Shown piece after piece: positions 17,500-27,076 of a DNA stretch of 64,000 nucleotides. Under the pieces are notes generated by a model. That model did not search any database, had not been told where the DNA came from, and saw nothing but the letters and a program-made list of their open reading frames with translations. The position numbers and the translations under genes were made by a program. The number at the start of each line of letters is the position of its first letter. Position 1 is the stretch's first letter. Location: contig NZ_BDBI01000010.1 of the NCBI RefSeq assembly GCF_001612905.1, positions 1 through 64,000 of the forward strand, in the 5' to 3' direction. Source of the stretch: Nocardia ignorata NBRC 108230. GTDB lineage: Bacteria > Actinomycetota > Actinomycetes > Mycobacteriales > Mycobacteriaceae.

Positions 17500-18701
17500 C
17501 CGCTGATTCGATACATCGCCTGACCGAGGACTTCTACCGAAATCCCCAGGACACCTACCGCGTCCTCAACGAACACGGCCGGGTTCACCACGTCCAGTTA
17601 CCGAATGGCTTGCGCGCGTGGATGGTCACGGGATACGACCTGGCGAAACAGGTGCTCAGCGACCCGACTATCAGCAAGGATCTGTACGGTCCGGCCGGCA
17701 CACTGGCCCAGTTGAACGCCAACATACCGCTGCGTCTGGATCCGCCGGTGAACGACAACCTCGTGTATTCCGATCCGCCGCGGCACACTCGTTTGCGCAA
17801 GATCGCTATGAGGGCGCTGACCGGGCGGGCGATCCGTGAGTTCGATTCGAAAATCCCGCAGATCGCAGAATCAATTCTAGAATCGGTGGGCACGGCGGCC
17901 GAGGTCGACATTCTCAGCGCCTACGCGTACCCGTTCACCGTCACCGTGGTATGCGAACTTATCGGCATCGACCCCGCCGACCGGGGCGAGTTCCAGGGCT
18001 GGCTGCAGACTCAACTGTCAGCCGCTGGAACCCCCGAGAAGTACGCCGCTGCGGCCAGTTTCGAGAAGTATGTGTACCGACTGATGGACCTGCGCGACGG
18101 ACGACCCGCCACAGACTTCCTCTCCGATCTTATGAGACCGCCCGACGACGGTGAACGGCTGGAGCGGAGGGAGTTGGTCGCCATGGTAAACGCGCTGCTA
18201 CTCGGCGGCCAGGAGACAACCGCAGCACTCATTGGGAATTCCATCCTGACGATGCTGCGGCGTCCCGGGCTGATGCAGGAGCTGCGTGCGGATCCGGGAA
18301 TCGTGCCAGCATTCATCGAGGAAATGCTGCGCTACGAGAGTTCCGGCAATGTCTCGCCGCCGCGATTCACAACAGCGCCGATCGAAATCGGCGGGCAGAA
18401 GATCGATTCGGGGCAGGTCGTGGTCGTATCGCTGGCCAGCGCCAACCGCGACCCGAACAAGTTCGAGCGACCGGACGAGCTCGAGCCGAACCGACTCGAC
18501 AATCGACATCTCGCCTTCGGCTACGGCATTCACCGCTGTGCCGGTGCAGCTCTGGCCCGGCGGGAGGCCCAGGTGGCCGTGTCGAGTCTGCTGGCGCATT
18601 ACTCCGATATCTCCGCAGCCACGGACCTCGAAACGCTCCGTTGGCAGTCCAGCTCCATTACCCACGGGTTGGTGTCCCTTCCCGTACGTGTGAAAATATG
18701 A
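17496..18701 (+). CDS. Cytochrome P450
   Basis: 401 residues, a typical soluble bacterial P450 size. The heme motif F-G-Y-G-I-H-R-C-A-G has its ligand at Cys348. The I-helix reads L-G-G-Q-E-T-T near residue 236, so glutamine precedes the acid-Thr pair where alcohol or histidine is common. The K-helix ExxR is E-M-L-R. No ferredoxin gene accompanies it, so electrons must come from elsewhere. Overlapping starts and stops on both sides place it in the same operon as the CarABC-like genes, and tailoring oxidation of the bicycle or side chain is the likely job. Confidence 0.92.
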   Translation: MTADSIHRLTEDFYRNPQDTYRVLNEHGRVHHVQLPNGLRAWMVTGYDLAKQVLSDPTISKDLYGPAGTLAQLNANIPLRLDPPVNDNLVYSDPPRHTRLRKIAMRALTGRAIREFDSKIPQIAESILESVGTAAEVDILSAYAYPFTVTVVCELIGIDPADRGEFQGWLQTQLSAAGTPEKYAAAASFEKYVYRLMDLRDGRPATDFLSDLMRPPDDGERLERRELVAMVNALLLGGQETTAALIGNSILTMLRRPGLMQELRADPGIVPAFIEEMLRYESSGNVSPPRFTTAPIEIGGQKIDSGQVVVVSLASANRDPNKFERPDELEPNRLDNRHLAFGYGIHRCAGAALARREAQVAVSSLLAHYSDISAATDLETLRWQSSSITHGLVSLPVRVKI

Positions 18702-19501
18702 AACAAAGGTTGTCTGAAATGCGGCTGACAGATCAGCAGATCCGAAGTTACGAATCCGATGGATTTCTCGTGCTGGAATCCGTGTTCAACGAGTACGAAG
18801 TCGCTTCGCTGCTCGATGCGATGGACACCGATGACGCCGAGGGCCCGCATCGGATCCTCGACGCGGAGGCGAACGAGCTCGTGGCCCTGTACGGCTCGCA
18901 TCAACGTATCGACGTTTTCGCCGATCTCGTTCGCTCGCCACAGCTGCTGCACCCGGCCCGCACACTCGTGGGTGGGGACGTATATGTCTACCAGTTCAAG
19001 ATCAATGTGAAGCCCGCTTTCGGCAAGGACCGAGTGTCATGGCATCAGGATTATACTGCGTGGAAGATCGCCGACTGGCTGCCGTCTGCACGACTGGTCA
19101 ATGCCGCGCTGCTACTAGACGAGGCAACGGAGTTCAACGGCCCGTTGATCTTCGTGCCCGGCTCGCATCAGACAGGCAGTCTGCGTGACAAGCGCGACAA
19201 GGCATCGGCTTCGGAGCTGCACCTCGACCCGGAGGACATCGCCCTGCAGCCGCAGAACGTCGCCCACCTGGTCGATAAGTTCGGGATGCGTAGCGTGCAG
19301 GCGCCGGCCGGATCCGTGGTCTTGTTCTCCCCGGAGATCGTTCACGGGTCGGCGCCGAACATGTCGCCGACCCGGCGACGGCTGCTCATCGCAACCTACA
19401 ACTCCTGCTCCAACCTTCCCCGGACCGCCGAACCGCGCGCCAGTTACCTGGTCGGCGACGATGTGCGCCCGCTGGAATCACCTGTGTGGAGCCAGAAGTG
19501 A
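18698..19501 (+). CDS. Phytanoyl-CoA dioxygenase (PhyH) family oxygenase
   Basis: 267 residues starting at ATG 18698, which overlaps the P450 stop (ATGA). The iron ligands are His116-Gln-Asp118 (W-H-Q-D) and His216 (V-H-G-S), with an arginine-rich stretch downstream to bind 2-oxoglutarate. The family catalyses hydroxylation, desaturation or halogenation of aliphatic carbons. With two CarC-like enzymes this makes three Fe/2OG oxygenases in the locus. A plausible role is hydroxylation of the C6 alkyl side chain, comparable to C8 hydroxylation in thienamycin; that is an inference from context only. Confidence 0.87.
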   Translation: MKQRLSEMRLTDQQIRSYESDGFLVLESVFNEYEVASLLDAMDTDDAEGPHRILDAEANELVALYGSHQRIDVFADLVRSPQLLHPARTLVGGDVYVYQFKINVKPAFGKDRVSWHQDYTAWKIADWLPSARLVNAALLLDEATEFNGPLIFVPGSHQTGSLRDKRDKASASELHLDPEDIALQPQNVAHLVDKFGMRSVQAPAGSVVLFSPEIVHGSAPNMSPTRRRLLIATYNSCSNLPRTAEPRASYLVGDDVRPLESPVWSQK

Positions 19502-20610
19502 TGGCGCGCGCGGTCGTTCTCGACAAATTCGGCGCAACGCCGTCGCTGCGGGAGTTCAGCATCCCCGAACCCGAGGCGGGCGAACTCCTGATCGCTGGCA
19601 CCTACGGCGGTGTGTGCGGCACGGATCTGCATCTGCAGCGAGGGCATCTGCCGATTCCGTTGCCACTGGTCCTCGGTCACGAGGGGCTGGGCACGGTCAG
19701 CCAAATCGGAGGTGACATGACCGATGCCCTGGGCGAGCAACTCTCGCCGGGCGACCGTGTTATGTGGGCATCCTCTATCGCGTGTGGCACCTGTGTGCCG
19801 TGCCGACAGTATCGCGAGCCTACTTTGTGCGAGAACCGACTCACGTATGGTGTCAATCGCCCTGCACTCGAAGGTGATGCGCTATCGGGAGCGTGGGCGG
19901 AATATATTCGACTACATCCCGGCGCCGCCGTGATCAAGGTGCCGGACGCGATAGACGATCTTACAGCCATTGCCTTCGCCTGTGCCGGACCAACCATGGT
20001 CCATGCGCTGTTCGAACGACGCCCCGTGCGTCTAGGCGAAACCGTGGTTGTGCAGGGCAGCGGTCCGGTCGGCCTCGCCGCCGCGGCGTTCGCCCAGCTG
20101 GCCGGTGCTCAGCGCGTGATCATCGTGGGCGGCCCTGCGGGGCGCCTAGAGAAGGCGAAACAGAGCGGTATCGGCGACGAGCACATCGACATCATCGATC
20201 AGGGGCCGGAAGCGGCCGCACGGCAGGTTCGTGAGCTAGTACCCGCAGGAGCAGATCTCGTCGTCGAATGCACTGGGGTGCCTGAAGCCGTCGCACAGGG
20301 CATCGGATTCGCGCGCCGCGGCGGTGCATACCTGATTGTCGGCCAGTACACCGACGCGGGGCCAACCACAATCAACCCGCATCACATCGTGCGCCAGCAA
20401 CTGACTGTCGTGGGCTCGTGGGCGTTCTCCGGAGCGCATCTGGTCGAGTACGTACGGATGCTGCCGGCACTGGCATCCCGCTTCGATCTGTCCAGGCTCG
20501 TGACCGTCTACCCACTCGAAGAATTCGCCAATGCGCTGACCGCGGTCGGGCAAGGGCGCGTACTCAAAGCGGTGCTGGCCGCGACCCGTGCCCAGAGAGG
20601 GAGGGAGTGA
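19501..20610 (+). CDS. Zinc-dependent medium-chain alcohol dehydrogenase
   Basis: 369 residues. ATG 19501 shares a base with the preceding stop (TGATG). The catalytic zinc site is C-G-T-D with G-H-E-G-L-G; the structural zinc site is the four-cysteine C-G-T-C-V-P-C-(x7)-C lobe. The Rossmann motif G-S-G-P-V-G-L-A follows near residue 187. It should oxidise an alcohol or reduce a ketone with NAD(P)H. Directly after the PhyH gene, it may oxidise the hydroxyl that enzyme installs. Confidence 0.87.
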   Translation: MARAVVLDKFGATPSLREFSIPEPEAGELLIAGTYGGVCGTDLHLQRGHLPIPLPLVLGHEGLGTVSQIGGDMTDALGEQLSPGDRVMWASSIACGTCVPCRQYREPTLCENRLTYGVNRPALEGDALSGAWAEYIRLHPGAAVIKVPDAIDDLTAIAFACAGPTMVHALFERRPVRLGETVVVQGSGPVGLAAAAFAQLAGAQRVIIVGGPAGRLEKAKQSGIGDEHIDIIDQGPEAAARQVRELVPAGADLVVECTGVPEAVAQGIGFARRGGAYLIVGQYTDAGPTTINPHHIVRQQLTVVGSWAFSGAHLVEYVRMLPALASRFDLSRLVTVYPLEEFANALTAVGQGRVLKAVLAATRAQRGRE

Positions 20611-21050
20611 TGAGTCTGTTCACCCGGCTCGATCATGTCGGTATTGCGTGCCACGATCTGGATCAGGCTGTCCGCCTCTATCGAGCGGCGTTCGACCTCG
20701 AAGTATGTCACCGCGAGCGCAATGACGACCAGGGCGTCGTCGAAGCTATGATCCGGCTCAATGGCGCCGACGATGGTGGCGCCACCTATATCCAATTGCT
20801 CGCGCCGACCCGGGCGGATTCTCCGGTAGGTAAGTTCCTGCGGACGCGGGGTGAGGGCTTGCACCACGTCGCGTTCGGGTGCGCCGACGTCGATCGGGCC
20901 TCGGCGGTGCTGCGGGCTCGCGGTGTGGACGTTCTCTTCGATCCGCCGCGGGCGGCCTCGATGGGATCACGTGCCACCTTTCTCCATCCCCACGACTGCG
21001 GCGGCGTTCTGGTGGAAATAGTCACTGCCGCCACCATCCAATCGCATTAA
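20610..21050 (+). CDS. VOC-family methylmalonyl/ethylmalonyl-CoA epimerase
   Basis: 146 residues starting at ATG 20610, which overlaps the dehydrogenase stop. The two beta-alpha-beta-beta-beta halves carry the metal ligands of methylmalonyl-CoA epimerase: L-D-H-V-G-I near the start, Q-L-L in the middle, L-H-H-V-A-F and a final E-I-V. The family flips the C2 stereocentre of 2-alkylmalonyl-CoAs. Placed 37 bases before crotonyl-CoA carboxylase/reductase, it probably interconverts ethylmalonyl-CoA epimers so that a stereoselective CarB-like condensation can draw on both. Confidence 0.85.
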   Translation: MSLFTRLDHVGIACHDLDQAVRLYRAAFDLEVCHRERNDDQGVVEAMIRLNGADDGGATYIQLLAPTRADSPVGKFLRTRGEGLHHVAFGCADVDRASAVLRARGVDVLFDPPRAASMGSRATFLHPHDCGGVLVEIVTAATIQSH

Positions 21051-21087
21051 TACCCATCGGCTAACGCCGGTGAAAGAAGGATTGAAA

Positions 21088-22410
21088 ATGGACGAGTTGT
21101 CTACTGCTGTCGTGTCGGGGGCATCACCCGAGGAACTCGAGCGTATTCCGGTGCCCACCCGGTACACCGCTGCACATGTGCGCGCCAAGGATGTCGAGAT
21201 GTTCTCGGAGGTGACCGACAAGGATGTCCGAAAATCCATTCATGTGGGGCCAGTGGACATGCCCGAGCTCGCCCCCGACGAGGTACTGATCGCCGTCATG
21301 GCGGCGGCAATGAATTACAACACCGTCTGGTCCGCCATATTCGAGCCGCTGCCGACGTTCAACTTCCTGCGGCACTACGGGAAGCAGGGCGGATGGGCCG
21401 CGCGCCACGATCAGCCGTTCCACGTACTCGGGTCCGACGCGTCGGGGGTCGTGGTGCGCGTCGGCTCTGGTGTGCGCAAGTGGAAGGTGGGAGACCATGT
21501 CGTGGTCGCGACCGCTCACGTCGACGATCAGGAGCCGCTGACCCATCACGACGGCATGATGGGTGACGAGCAGCGGGCATGGGGGTTCGAGACCAACTTC
21601 GGCGGGCTGGCGCACTACGCCGTCGCCCGGGCTAGTCAGTTGCTGCCCAAGGCCGACCATCTGAGCTGGGAGGAAGCAGCCTGCAATCCTTTGTGCGCGG
21701 GGACCGCCTACCGCATGCTCGTCGGTGAGCATGGTGCGCGCATGCGGCAGGGCGATGTGGTTCTCATCTGGGGAGCTGCCGGCGGCTTGGGTGGATATGC
21801 CGTGCAGTTCGTTCGCAACGGCGGCGGTATTCCGATCGGCGTGGTCAGTTCGCCGGAGAAGGCGGCGATCGCCCGGCGGCTCGGCTGCGAAACGGTGATC
21901 GACCGACGAGAGATCGGCGAGATCTCGGCCGATCCCGATGCCACGGTGCGCGCGGGACGGAAGCTGGGGAAATTGATCCGGCAGGAGATCGGGGAGGATC
22001 CCCGAATAGTTTTCGAACACGTCGGCAGAGATACGTTCGGGATTTCTGTCTTCGTAGCGGCCCGCGGCGGAACTATCGTCACGTGCGGTTCGAGCACCGG
22101 GTACGCGCACAATTTCGACAACCGCTATCTGTGGATGCGGATGAAGAAGATCATCGGCAGCCACGGAGCCAACCTATACGAGCAGTCGCAGGTCAATCGG
22201 TTGATCCAACAAGGGCGTATCTCACCAATGCTGTCTGAGGTCTACCCGCTTGCAGAGGTCGGGGAGGCCGCGCGCGGGATTCAAGAGAACACACACATTG
22301 GCAAGGTCGGGGTGCTTTGCTTGGCTCCGTCGGAGGGCCTCGGCGTCACCGATGCCGACCTGCGTGCCCGTATCGGCGAGGATCACCTCGCCCCGATCCG
22401 GACCATGTAG
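21088..22410 (+). CDS. ccr: Crotonyl-CoA carboxylase/reductase
   Basis: 440 residues. ATG 21088 was chosen over GTG 21070 because GAAGGA lies seven bases before it. It matches the reductive carboxylase family throughout, including the N-terminal I-P-V-P-x-R-Y-x-[19 protein letters not shown], the Rossmann stretch W-G-A-A-G-G-L-G and I-I-G-S-H near the end. It converts crotonyl-CoA, CO2 and NADPH to ethylmalonyl-CoA, or longer enoyl-CoAs to longer alkylmalonyl-CoAs. There is no polyketide synthase in the window to use this extender, and the only obvious malonyl-CoA consumer nearby is the CarB-like enzyme. That makes it the likely supplier of a branched substrate. Confidence 0.93.
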   Translation: MDELSTAVVSGASPEELERIPVPTRYTAAHVRAKDVEMFSEVTDKDVRKSIHVGPVDMPELAPDEVLIAVMAAAMNYNTVWSAIFEPLPTFNFLRHYGKQGGWAARHDQPFHVLGSDASGVVVRVGSGVRKWKVGDHVVVATAHVDDQEPLTHHDGMMGDEQRAWGFETNFGGLAHYAVARASQLLPKADHLSWEEAACNPLCAGTAYRMLVGEHGARMRQGDVVLIWGAAGGLGGYAVQFVRNGGGIPIGVVSSPEKAAIARRLGCETVIDRREIGEISADPDATVRAGRKLGKLIRQEIGEDPRIVFEHVGRDTFGISVFVAARGGTIVTCGSSTGYAHNFDNRYLWMRMKKIIGSHGANLYEQSQVNRLIQQGRISPMLSEVYPLAEVGEAARGIQENTHIGKVGVLCLAPSEGLGVTDADLRARIGEDHLAPIRTM

Positions 22411-22429
22411 CGGGAGGGGGCAGTCGAAT

Positions 22430-24259
22430 ATGGGGCACTACCGAAGCAATGTTCGTGACCTGGAGTTCAACCTCTTCGAGGTATTGGGCCTGGGTTCGGT
22501 TCTGGAAAGCGGTGCGTTCGGCGAGCTGGAGGCCGACACCGTCAAGGAGATGATCAACGAGGTTCGCCGTTTGGCTGAGGGCCCGTTGGGTGAGTCGTTC
22601 GCCGATGCCGATCGCAATCCACCGGTGTTCGATCCAGAGACCCACCGTGTCGCGCTGCCCGAGACGTTCAAGCGCAGCTATCGCTGCCTGGTCGACGTCG
22701 GATGCGAGAAGCTCGGTATTGCAGCAGAATTGGGCGGTATCACGGTGCCGTCGATCGTGCTGTGGGCGCTGTCCGAGCTCATTCTGGGCGCCCAACCCGC
22801 AGCGTATTTCTACGGTATGGCCGGGGCACAGTTCGCGAACATCTTCTTCGACAACGCGACTGATGAGCAGAAGAGGTGGGCGCAGATCGCGGTCGAGCAG
22901 GGTTGGGGCGCGACGATGATGCTCACCGAACCCGACGCCGGTTCGGATGTGGGCGCCGGTCGCACCAAGGCGATCGAGCAGGGCGACGGGTCCTGGCACA
23001 TCGAAGGTGTGAAGCGGTTTATCACCTCCGCCGATTCCGATGACCTGTTCCCCAACATCATGCATCTGGTGCTGGCGCGCCCCGAGGGCGCGGGCCCTGG
23101 TACCAAGGGCCTGTCGCTGTTCTTCGTGCCTATGTTCCACTTCGACCCCGCCACGGGGGCACTCGGCGATCGCAACGGCGTGTTCGTCACCGGCCTCGAG
23201 CACAAAATGGGCCTGAAGGTATCGGCAACCTGCGAGGTGGCTTTCGGCAGGCACGGTATCCCAGCCAAAGGCTGGCTCGTCGGTGAGGTCCACGACGGTA
23301 TCTCGCAGATGTTCAAGGTCATTGAGCACGCCCGGATGATGGTGGGCACCAAGGCGATCGCGACCTTGTCGACCGGCTACCTGAACGCTCTCGACTACGC
23401 CAAGCAGCGCGTGCAGGGTGCCGACCTGACCCAGATGACCGACAAGACCGCGCCGCGCGTCACCATAACCCACCACCCAGATGTGCGGCGCAGTCTCGCA
23501 ATGCAGAAGGCCTATGCCGAAGGTCTGCGCGCGGTCTACCTATACACCGCCGCGCACCAGGACCCCGTTGTCGCCGAGCACGTCTCCGGCATCGACGCTG
23601 ATTTGGCCGCACGCGTTAACGGTTTGCTGCTGCCGATTGTCAAGGGTGTCGGCTCCGAGCGCGCCTACCAGTACCTGACCGATTCGCTGCAGACCTTCGG
23701 TGGCTCCGGCTTCCTGCAGGACTACCCGATCGAGCAGTACATCCGCGACGCGAAGATCGACTCGCTGTACGAGGGCACCACCGCCATCCAGGCGCAGGAC
23801 TTCTTCTTCCGCAAGATCGCCCGCGACCGCGGTGTGGCCCTGGCCCACGTGGCAGACCAGGTGCAGAAGTTCATCAGCTCCGAAGCCGGCAACGGCCGCC
23901 TGAAGGCCGAGCGCAAGCTGCTGGCCACCGCCCTCGAAGACGTGCAGGCCATGGCCGCCACCCTCACCGGGCACCTGATGGGCGCCCAGGACCAGCCGAC
24001 CGAGCTGTACAAGGTCGGCCTGGGTTCGGTCCGCTTCCTGATGGCCGTCGGTGACCTGGTCATCGGCTGGCAGCTGCTGCGTCAGGCCGAGGTCGCTATA
24101 GCCGCCCTCGACAGCGGTTCGGACGAGGCGTTCTACCACGGCAAGGCCGCGATCGCGCAGTTCTTCGCCCGCAACGTCCTGCCCGAACTGACCTCTACAC
24201 GCACCGTGCTGTCCGACCTCGACAACGACATCATGAAACTTGCCGAAGCAGCCTTCTGA
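22430..24259 (+). CDS. fadE5: FadE5-type acyl-CoA dehydrogenase
   Basis: 609 residues. ATG 22430 follows GGGAGGGGG and is preferred over upstream in-frame starts. The sequence tracks mycobacterial FadE5 closely: Y-x-S-N-V-R-D at the N-terminus, [31 protein letters not shown], and [14 protein letters not shown]. FadE5 oxidises a broad range of saturated acyl-CoAs to 2-enoyl-CoAs. Here it sits 19 bases after the CCR gene and could provide crotonyl-CoA, or longer enoyl-CoAs, as its substrate. A housekeeping FadE5 presumably exists elsewhere in the genome, so this may be a dedicated copy. Confidence 0.92.
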   Translation: MGHYRSNVRDLEFNLFEVLGLGSVLESGAFGELEADTVKEMINEVRRLAEGPLGESFADADRNPPVFDPETHRVALPETFKRSYRCLVDVGCEKLGIAAELGGITVPSIVLWALSELILGAQPAAYFYGMAGAQFANIFFDNATDEQKRWAQIAVEQGWGATMMLTEPDAGSDVGAGRTKAIEQGDGSWHIEGVKRFITSADSDDLFPNIMHLVLARPEGAGPGTKGLSLFFVPMFHFDPATGALGDRNGVFVTGLEHKMGLKVSATCEVAFGRHGIPAKGWLVGEVHDGISQMFKVIEHARMMVGTKAIATLSTGYLNALDYAKQRVQGADLTQMTDKTAPRVTITHHPDVRRSLAMQKAYAEGLRAVYLYTAAHQDPVVAEHVSGIDADLAARVNGLLLPIVKGVGSERAYQYLTDSLQTFGGSGFLQDYPIEQYIRDAKIDSLYEGTTAIQAQDFFFRKIARDRGVALAHVADQVQKFISSEAGNGRLKAERKLLATALEDVQAMAATLTGHLMGAQDQPTELYKVGLGSVRFLMAVGDLVIGWQLLRQAEVAIAALDSGSDEAFYHGKAAIAQFFARNVLPELTSTRTVLSDLDNDIMKLAEAAF

Positions 24260-24289
24260 GCAATGCTGCGCAATCAGAGGACTTCACCG

Positions 24290-24733
24290 ATGAACGAATT
24301 GTTCGGCCGCGCACACCACATCTGCATCGTGGTCGCTGATGTCGACGCCGCGATCGGCTACTACGAGAACCTCGGAATAGGAAACTGGCAGCCCTATCCG
24401 GATCTTTCACAATACGATAACGAAGAACTCGATGTACCCGACCGACGGGCATTCCTCGCATTGCGCTATGTCTACACCGATGCCGTTGCCGGACTGCAGC
24501 TGCAGTTGGTCGAGCCCGGCCCCGGTGACACACCACAGCGGCGATTTCTTGAGCGTACCGGCGGCGGTGTCTTCCACGTCGGTTTCGCGGTGGATGATAT
24601 CGACGCGTCGACCGAAACCGCCTGCGCTGCGGGGATTCCGGTCATGATGTCCGGCCGACGTGACGACCGCACCGGGTTCAGCTATCTCGACACCTCCGAA
24701 CGCGCGGGGGTCGTCCTCGAGATTCGACGATGA
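24290..24733 (+). CDS. VOC-family protein, methylmalonyl-CoA-epimerase-like
   Basis: 147 residues from ATG 24290 (CAGAGG upstream); an ATG at 24263 would add nine residues. Metal-ligand-type positions are visible in A-H-H-I-C-I-V-V near the start, L-Q-L-V-E in the middle, F-H-V-G-F-A-V and a C-terminal L-E-I. It is more divergent from canonical epimerases than the 20610 protein, with a longer central loop. Being the last gene of the co-directional run, it may be a second alkylmalonyl-CoA epimerase for a different chain length, or a glyoxalase-type resistance or tailoring protein. Confidence 0.72.
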   Translation: MNELFGRAHHICIVVADVDAAIGYYENLGIGNWQPYPDLSQYDNEELDVPDRRAFLALRYVYTDAVAGLQLQLVEPGPGDTPQRRFLERTGGGVFHVGFAVDDIDASTETACAAGIPVMMSGRRDDRTGFSYLDTSERAGVVLEIRR

Positions 24734-24758
24734 CGCCGGGTGGCCGCCTGACAAAAGT

Positions 24759-24772
24759 TAGAACATGTTCTA
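24759..24772 (+). promoter_or_regulatory. Perfect KstR-type operator
   Basis: TAGAACATGTTCTA is a 14-bp perfect palindrome and matches the KstR consensus TnnAACnnGTTnnA at every fixed position. KstR is the TetR repressor of cholesterol catabolism in mycolic-acid actinobacteria. The site ends ten bases before the GTG start of the hydrolase at 24783, so it probably overlaps the promoter of a short-leader or leaderless transcript. A near-perfect copy is at 1834-1847. Confidence 0.75.
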
Positions 24773-24782
24773 GTCTGTTGGG

Positions 24783-25637
24783 GTGGATGTGACATACGAG
24801 AACACACTGAAGACCGTTCACACCGAAAAGGGGGTTCTGCGTTATCACGAGGCCGGGGACGGGCCGCCGCTGATTCTGTTGCACGGCTCGGGGATCGGGG
24901 TAAACGGCTGGCGCAACTTCGGCGCGAATCTAGGGCACTTCGCGGAGGACTACCACTGCTACATCCTCGAGTTCCCCGGATTCGGAGCGAGCGATCCGGT
25001 ACCGGGGGCACACCCGGTGCTCACCGCGATCGAGTCAGTGCAGCGGTTCATGGATGCGCTCGACCTCGAATCTGCTGCGATTGTCGGCAATTCGATGGGC
25101 GGTGTGGTCGGTGCGATGTTCGCGCTTGCGCATCCGACCCGGGTCGACAAGCTGGTGGCCATCGGAGGTGTCGGCACCAACATCTTCAGTCCCGGGCCGA
25201 GCGAGGGCACCCGGTTGCTGCGCGAGTTCGCCGATTCTCCTAGCCGCGAGGCGCTGGTGCGCTGGCTCAACTGCATGGTGTACGACCAGAACCTGGTCAC
25301 CGAAGACCTGATCGATGAGCGCTGGAAGGCAGCCTCCGAACCCGATTCCTTGGCAACACTGCAGGCTATGTACAGTTCGAAAGCCGCTGCCCTACAAGAA
25401 CAGTCAGAGGCTAAGTCGAAAATGCCGCCCTACTGGTCCATGCTGCACAAAGTCCAGTGCCCCACCCTCATGCTCTGGGGCGCAGACGACCGTCAATGCC
25501 CCCTCGATATGGCCCAACTGCCCCTCCGCCTAATCCCCCACGCCGAGCTCCACGTCCTCCCCCGCTGCGGCCACTGGGTCTTCGTAGAAGCCAAACTACC
25601 CTTCCATCGCATCACCAAGGAATTCCTCCAGCGCTAA
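24783..25637 (+). CDS. Meta-cleavage product hydrolase, HsaD/BphD-like
   Basis: 284 residues with an alpha/beta-hydrolase fold. The nucleophile elbow is G-N-S-M-G-G, the oxyanion region L-L-H-G-S-G, the acid lies in W-G-A-D-D-R and the histidine in C-G-H-W-V-F-V-E. The middle segment (F-S-P-G-P-S-E-G-T, then M-V-Y-D-Q-N-L-V) follows HsaD, which cleaves a C-C bond in a steroid meta-cleavage product. A perfect KstR box in front strengthens the steroid-catabolism reading. No other steroid genes surround it, so it may be an isolated regulon member or one co-opted by the biosynthetic locus. GTG 24789 is an alternative start. Confidence 0.85.
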   Translation: MDVTYENTLKTVHTEKGVLRYHEAGDGPPLILLHGSGIGVNGWRNFGANLGHFAEDYHCYILEFPGFGASDPVPGAHPVLTAIESVQRFMDALDLESAAIVGNSMGGVVGAMFALAHPTRVDKLVAIGGVGTNIFSPGPSEGTRLLREFADSPSREALVRWLNCMVYDQNLVTEDLIDERWKAASEPDSLATLQAMYSSKAAALQEQSEAKSKMPPYWSMLHKVQCPTLMLWGADDRQCPLDMAQLPLRLIPHAELHVLPRCGHWVFVEAKLPFHRITKEFLQR

Positions 25638-26190
25638 CCCACCTATCGGCCCCCCGTTCTTCACGTGCGCTACTCGGCGCGAGGAGGGCGGCGGGTAGCG
25701 AGTCGACTTCAGTGGAGGTGTCGGCTCGGCGATCGCGGGGAACGAACACCCCAGCCAAGATTGCGACCAGCGCGATCGCCCGTACCACCGGCAGGCGGCG
25801 GCGAAGACTGTGCCGATGCCAAGGATCGGCGACAGTGGAAAGATCTGCCGCCACCCCGCAGGAACCGGCGGCAGGGCAGCATCGGCACCGGCCGACGCCG
25901 GATAGTCCTGGGGCGGCAGGTCCCGGACAGCCGCCGCAAGCGATGATGGAAACGCTTACATTGCAATGTCTTTCGACGATCAGGTGCACGACCGTCGATC
26001 GTCACCGGCGACGGTGTGTCCCCATCGGCACGCCAAACCCGCAGGCCACAACCTCACATCCCTACTACGCCGGGCCCTTGGCCGGGGTTCCGGAAGCATT
26101 CGCTTCCGGAAACCCGGCGACGCTCTGCGGTAGCCGGATGGCGAACGGCATCTCCCGCCAGATTTTCGACCCCTGATCGCCGGACGAGCT
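25638..26190. other. No gene recognised; contains a strong hairpin
   Basis: Open frames exist on both strands but show no domain or start signal. The stretch leads into decayed transposase sequence and is probably scar tissue. Confidence 0.4.
26081..26118. terminator. Long inverted repeat (17-bp arms, one mismatch)
   Basis: The arms at 26081-26097 and 26102-26118 pair at 16 of 17 positions around a four-base loop (ATTC), centred on TTCCGGAAGC and GCTTCCGGAA. There is no T-run on either side. It could terminate the hydrolase transcript about 450 bases upstream, or be the terminal structure of a mobile element. Confidence 0.45.
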
Positions 26191-27076
26191 AGTGGGCCGC
26201 CAATGGTGTGGCCCATGCCGAGATCGCCCACAGGTTCGATACCTCGCGGCAGACCGTGATCAACTGGCGATCCCGCTACCAGGCGCACGGACTCGACGGG
26301 TTGCATGACGAGCACTGTTCGGAGCGGCCGCGGACCATGAACCGGGACAAATTGATCACCACCACCTTGACCCCGCGTCCCCGTAAATATGGTGCTACAC
26401 ACTGGAGTTGGCGGTTTCTGGCCGATCACTCGCTATCGCACGGCACGGTATCGAAGGTGTGAGCGAGTACGGGGTGCAACCATGGCTAGTCGAGACGTTC
26501 AAGTTCTCCACAATCCGGAACTGGTCGGCAAAGTCACCGACATTCGTCGGGCTCTACCTGGACCCGCAGGAGAACGCGATCGTGCTCTGCGTGGACGAGA
26601 AGTCCCAGATCCAAGCCCTGGACCGCACCGCACCGACATTTGCCGATGAAGATCGTTATCCCTGAGGGCCAAACTCACGACTACATCCGCAACGGCAGGA
26701 CCATCCTATTCGCGGCGCTGGAAGTCGCCACCGGCAAAGTCACGGCGTCTGCAAACCACGCCATCGCCACAGGAGTTTCTCGCATTCCTCAAACATGTCG
26801 CTCGTGCCTATCCGACCGGTTAGCTGCACCTGGTGATGGACAACTACGCCACCCACAAGGAAGGCCGAGGTACGCGCCTGGAGCACCGAAAACCTGCGTA
26901 TCCGAATGCATTCCACACCAGGTTCAGCGTCGTGGATGAACCTGGTCGAGGTGTGGTTCGGCATCATCGAACGCCAACCCATCCACCGCGGCACCTTCCG
27001 CAACATCCGCGAGTTGACCACCAAGATCCGCGAGTTCATCAACGGCTGAAACCCGAGAGCGAAGCCCTTCGTCTAG
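26191..27076 (+). pseudogene. IS630-family transposase, frameshifted relic
   Basis: Conserved pieces appear in order but in different frames. First come the helix-turn-helix (E-I-A-H-R-F-D-T-S-R-Q-T-V-I-N-W-R) and K-Y-G-A-T-H-W-S-W-R. Next, in another frame, are Y-G-V-Q-P-W-L-V-E-T-F-K-F-S-T and the catalytic strand L-C-V-D-E-K-S-Q-I-Q-A-L-D-R-T. After a further shift come L-V-M-D-N-Y-A-T-H-K, the DDE segment V-E-V-W-F-G-I-I-E-R and F-I-N-G followed by an in-frame stop. At least three frameshifts and a stop make it inactive. Confidence 0.85.
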
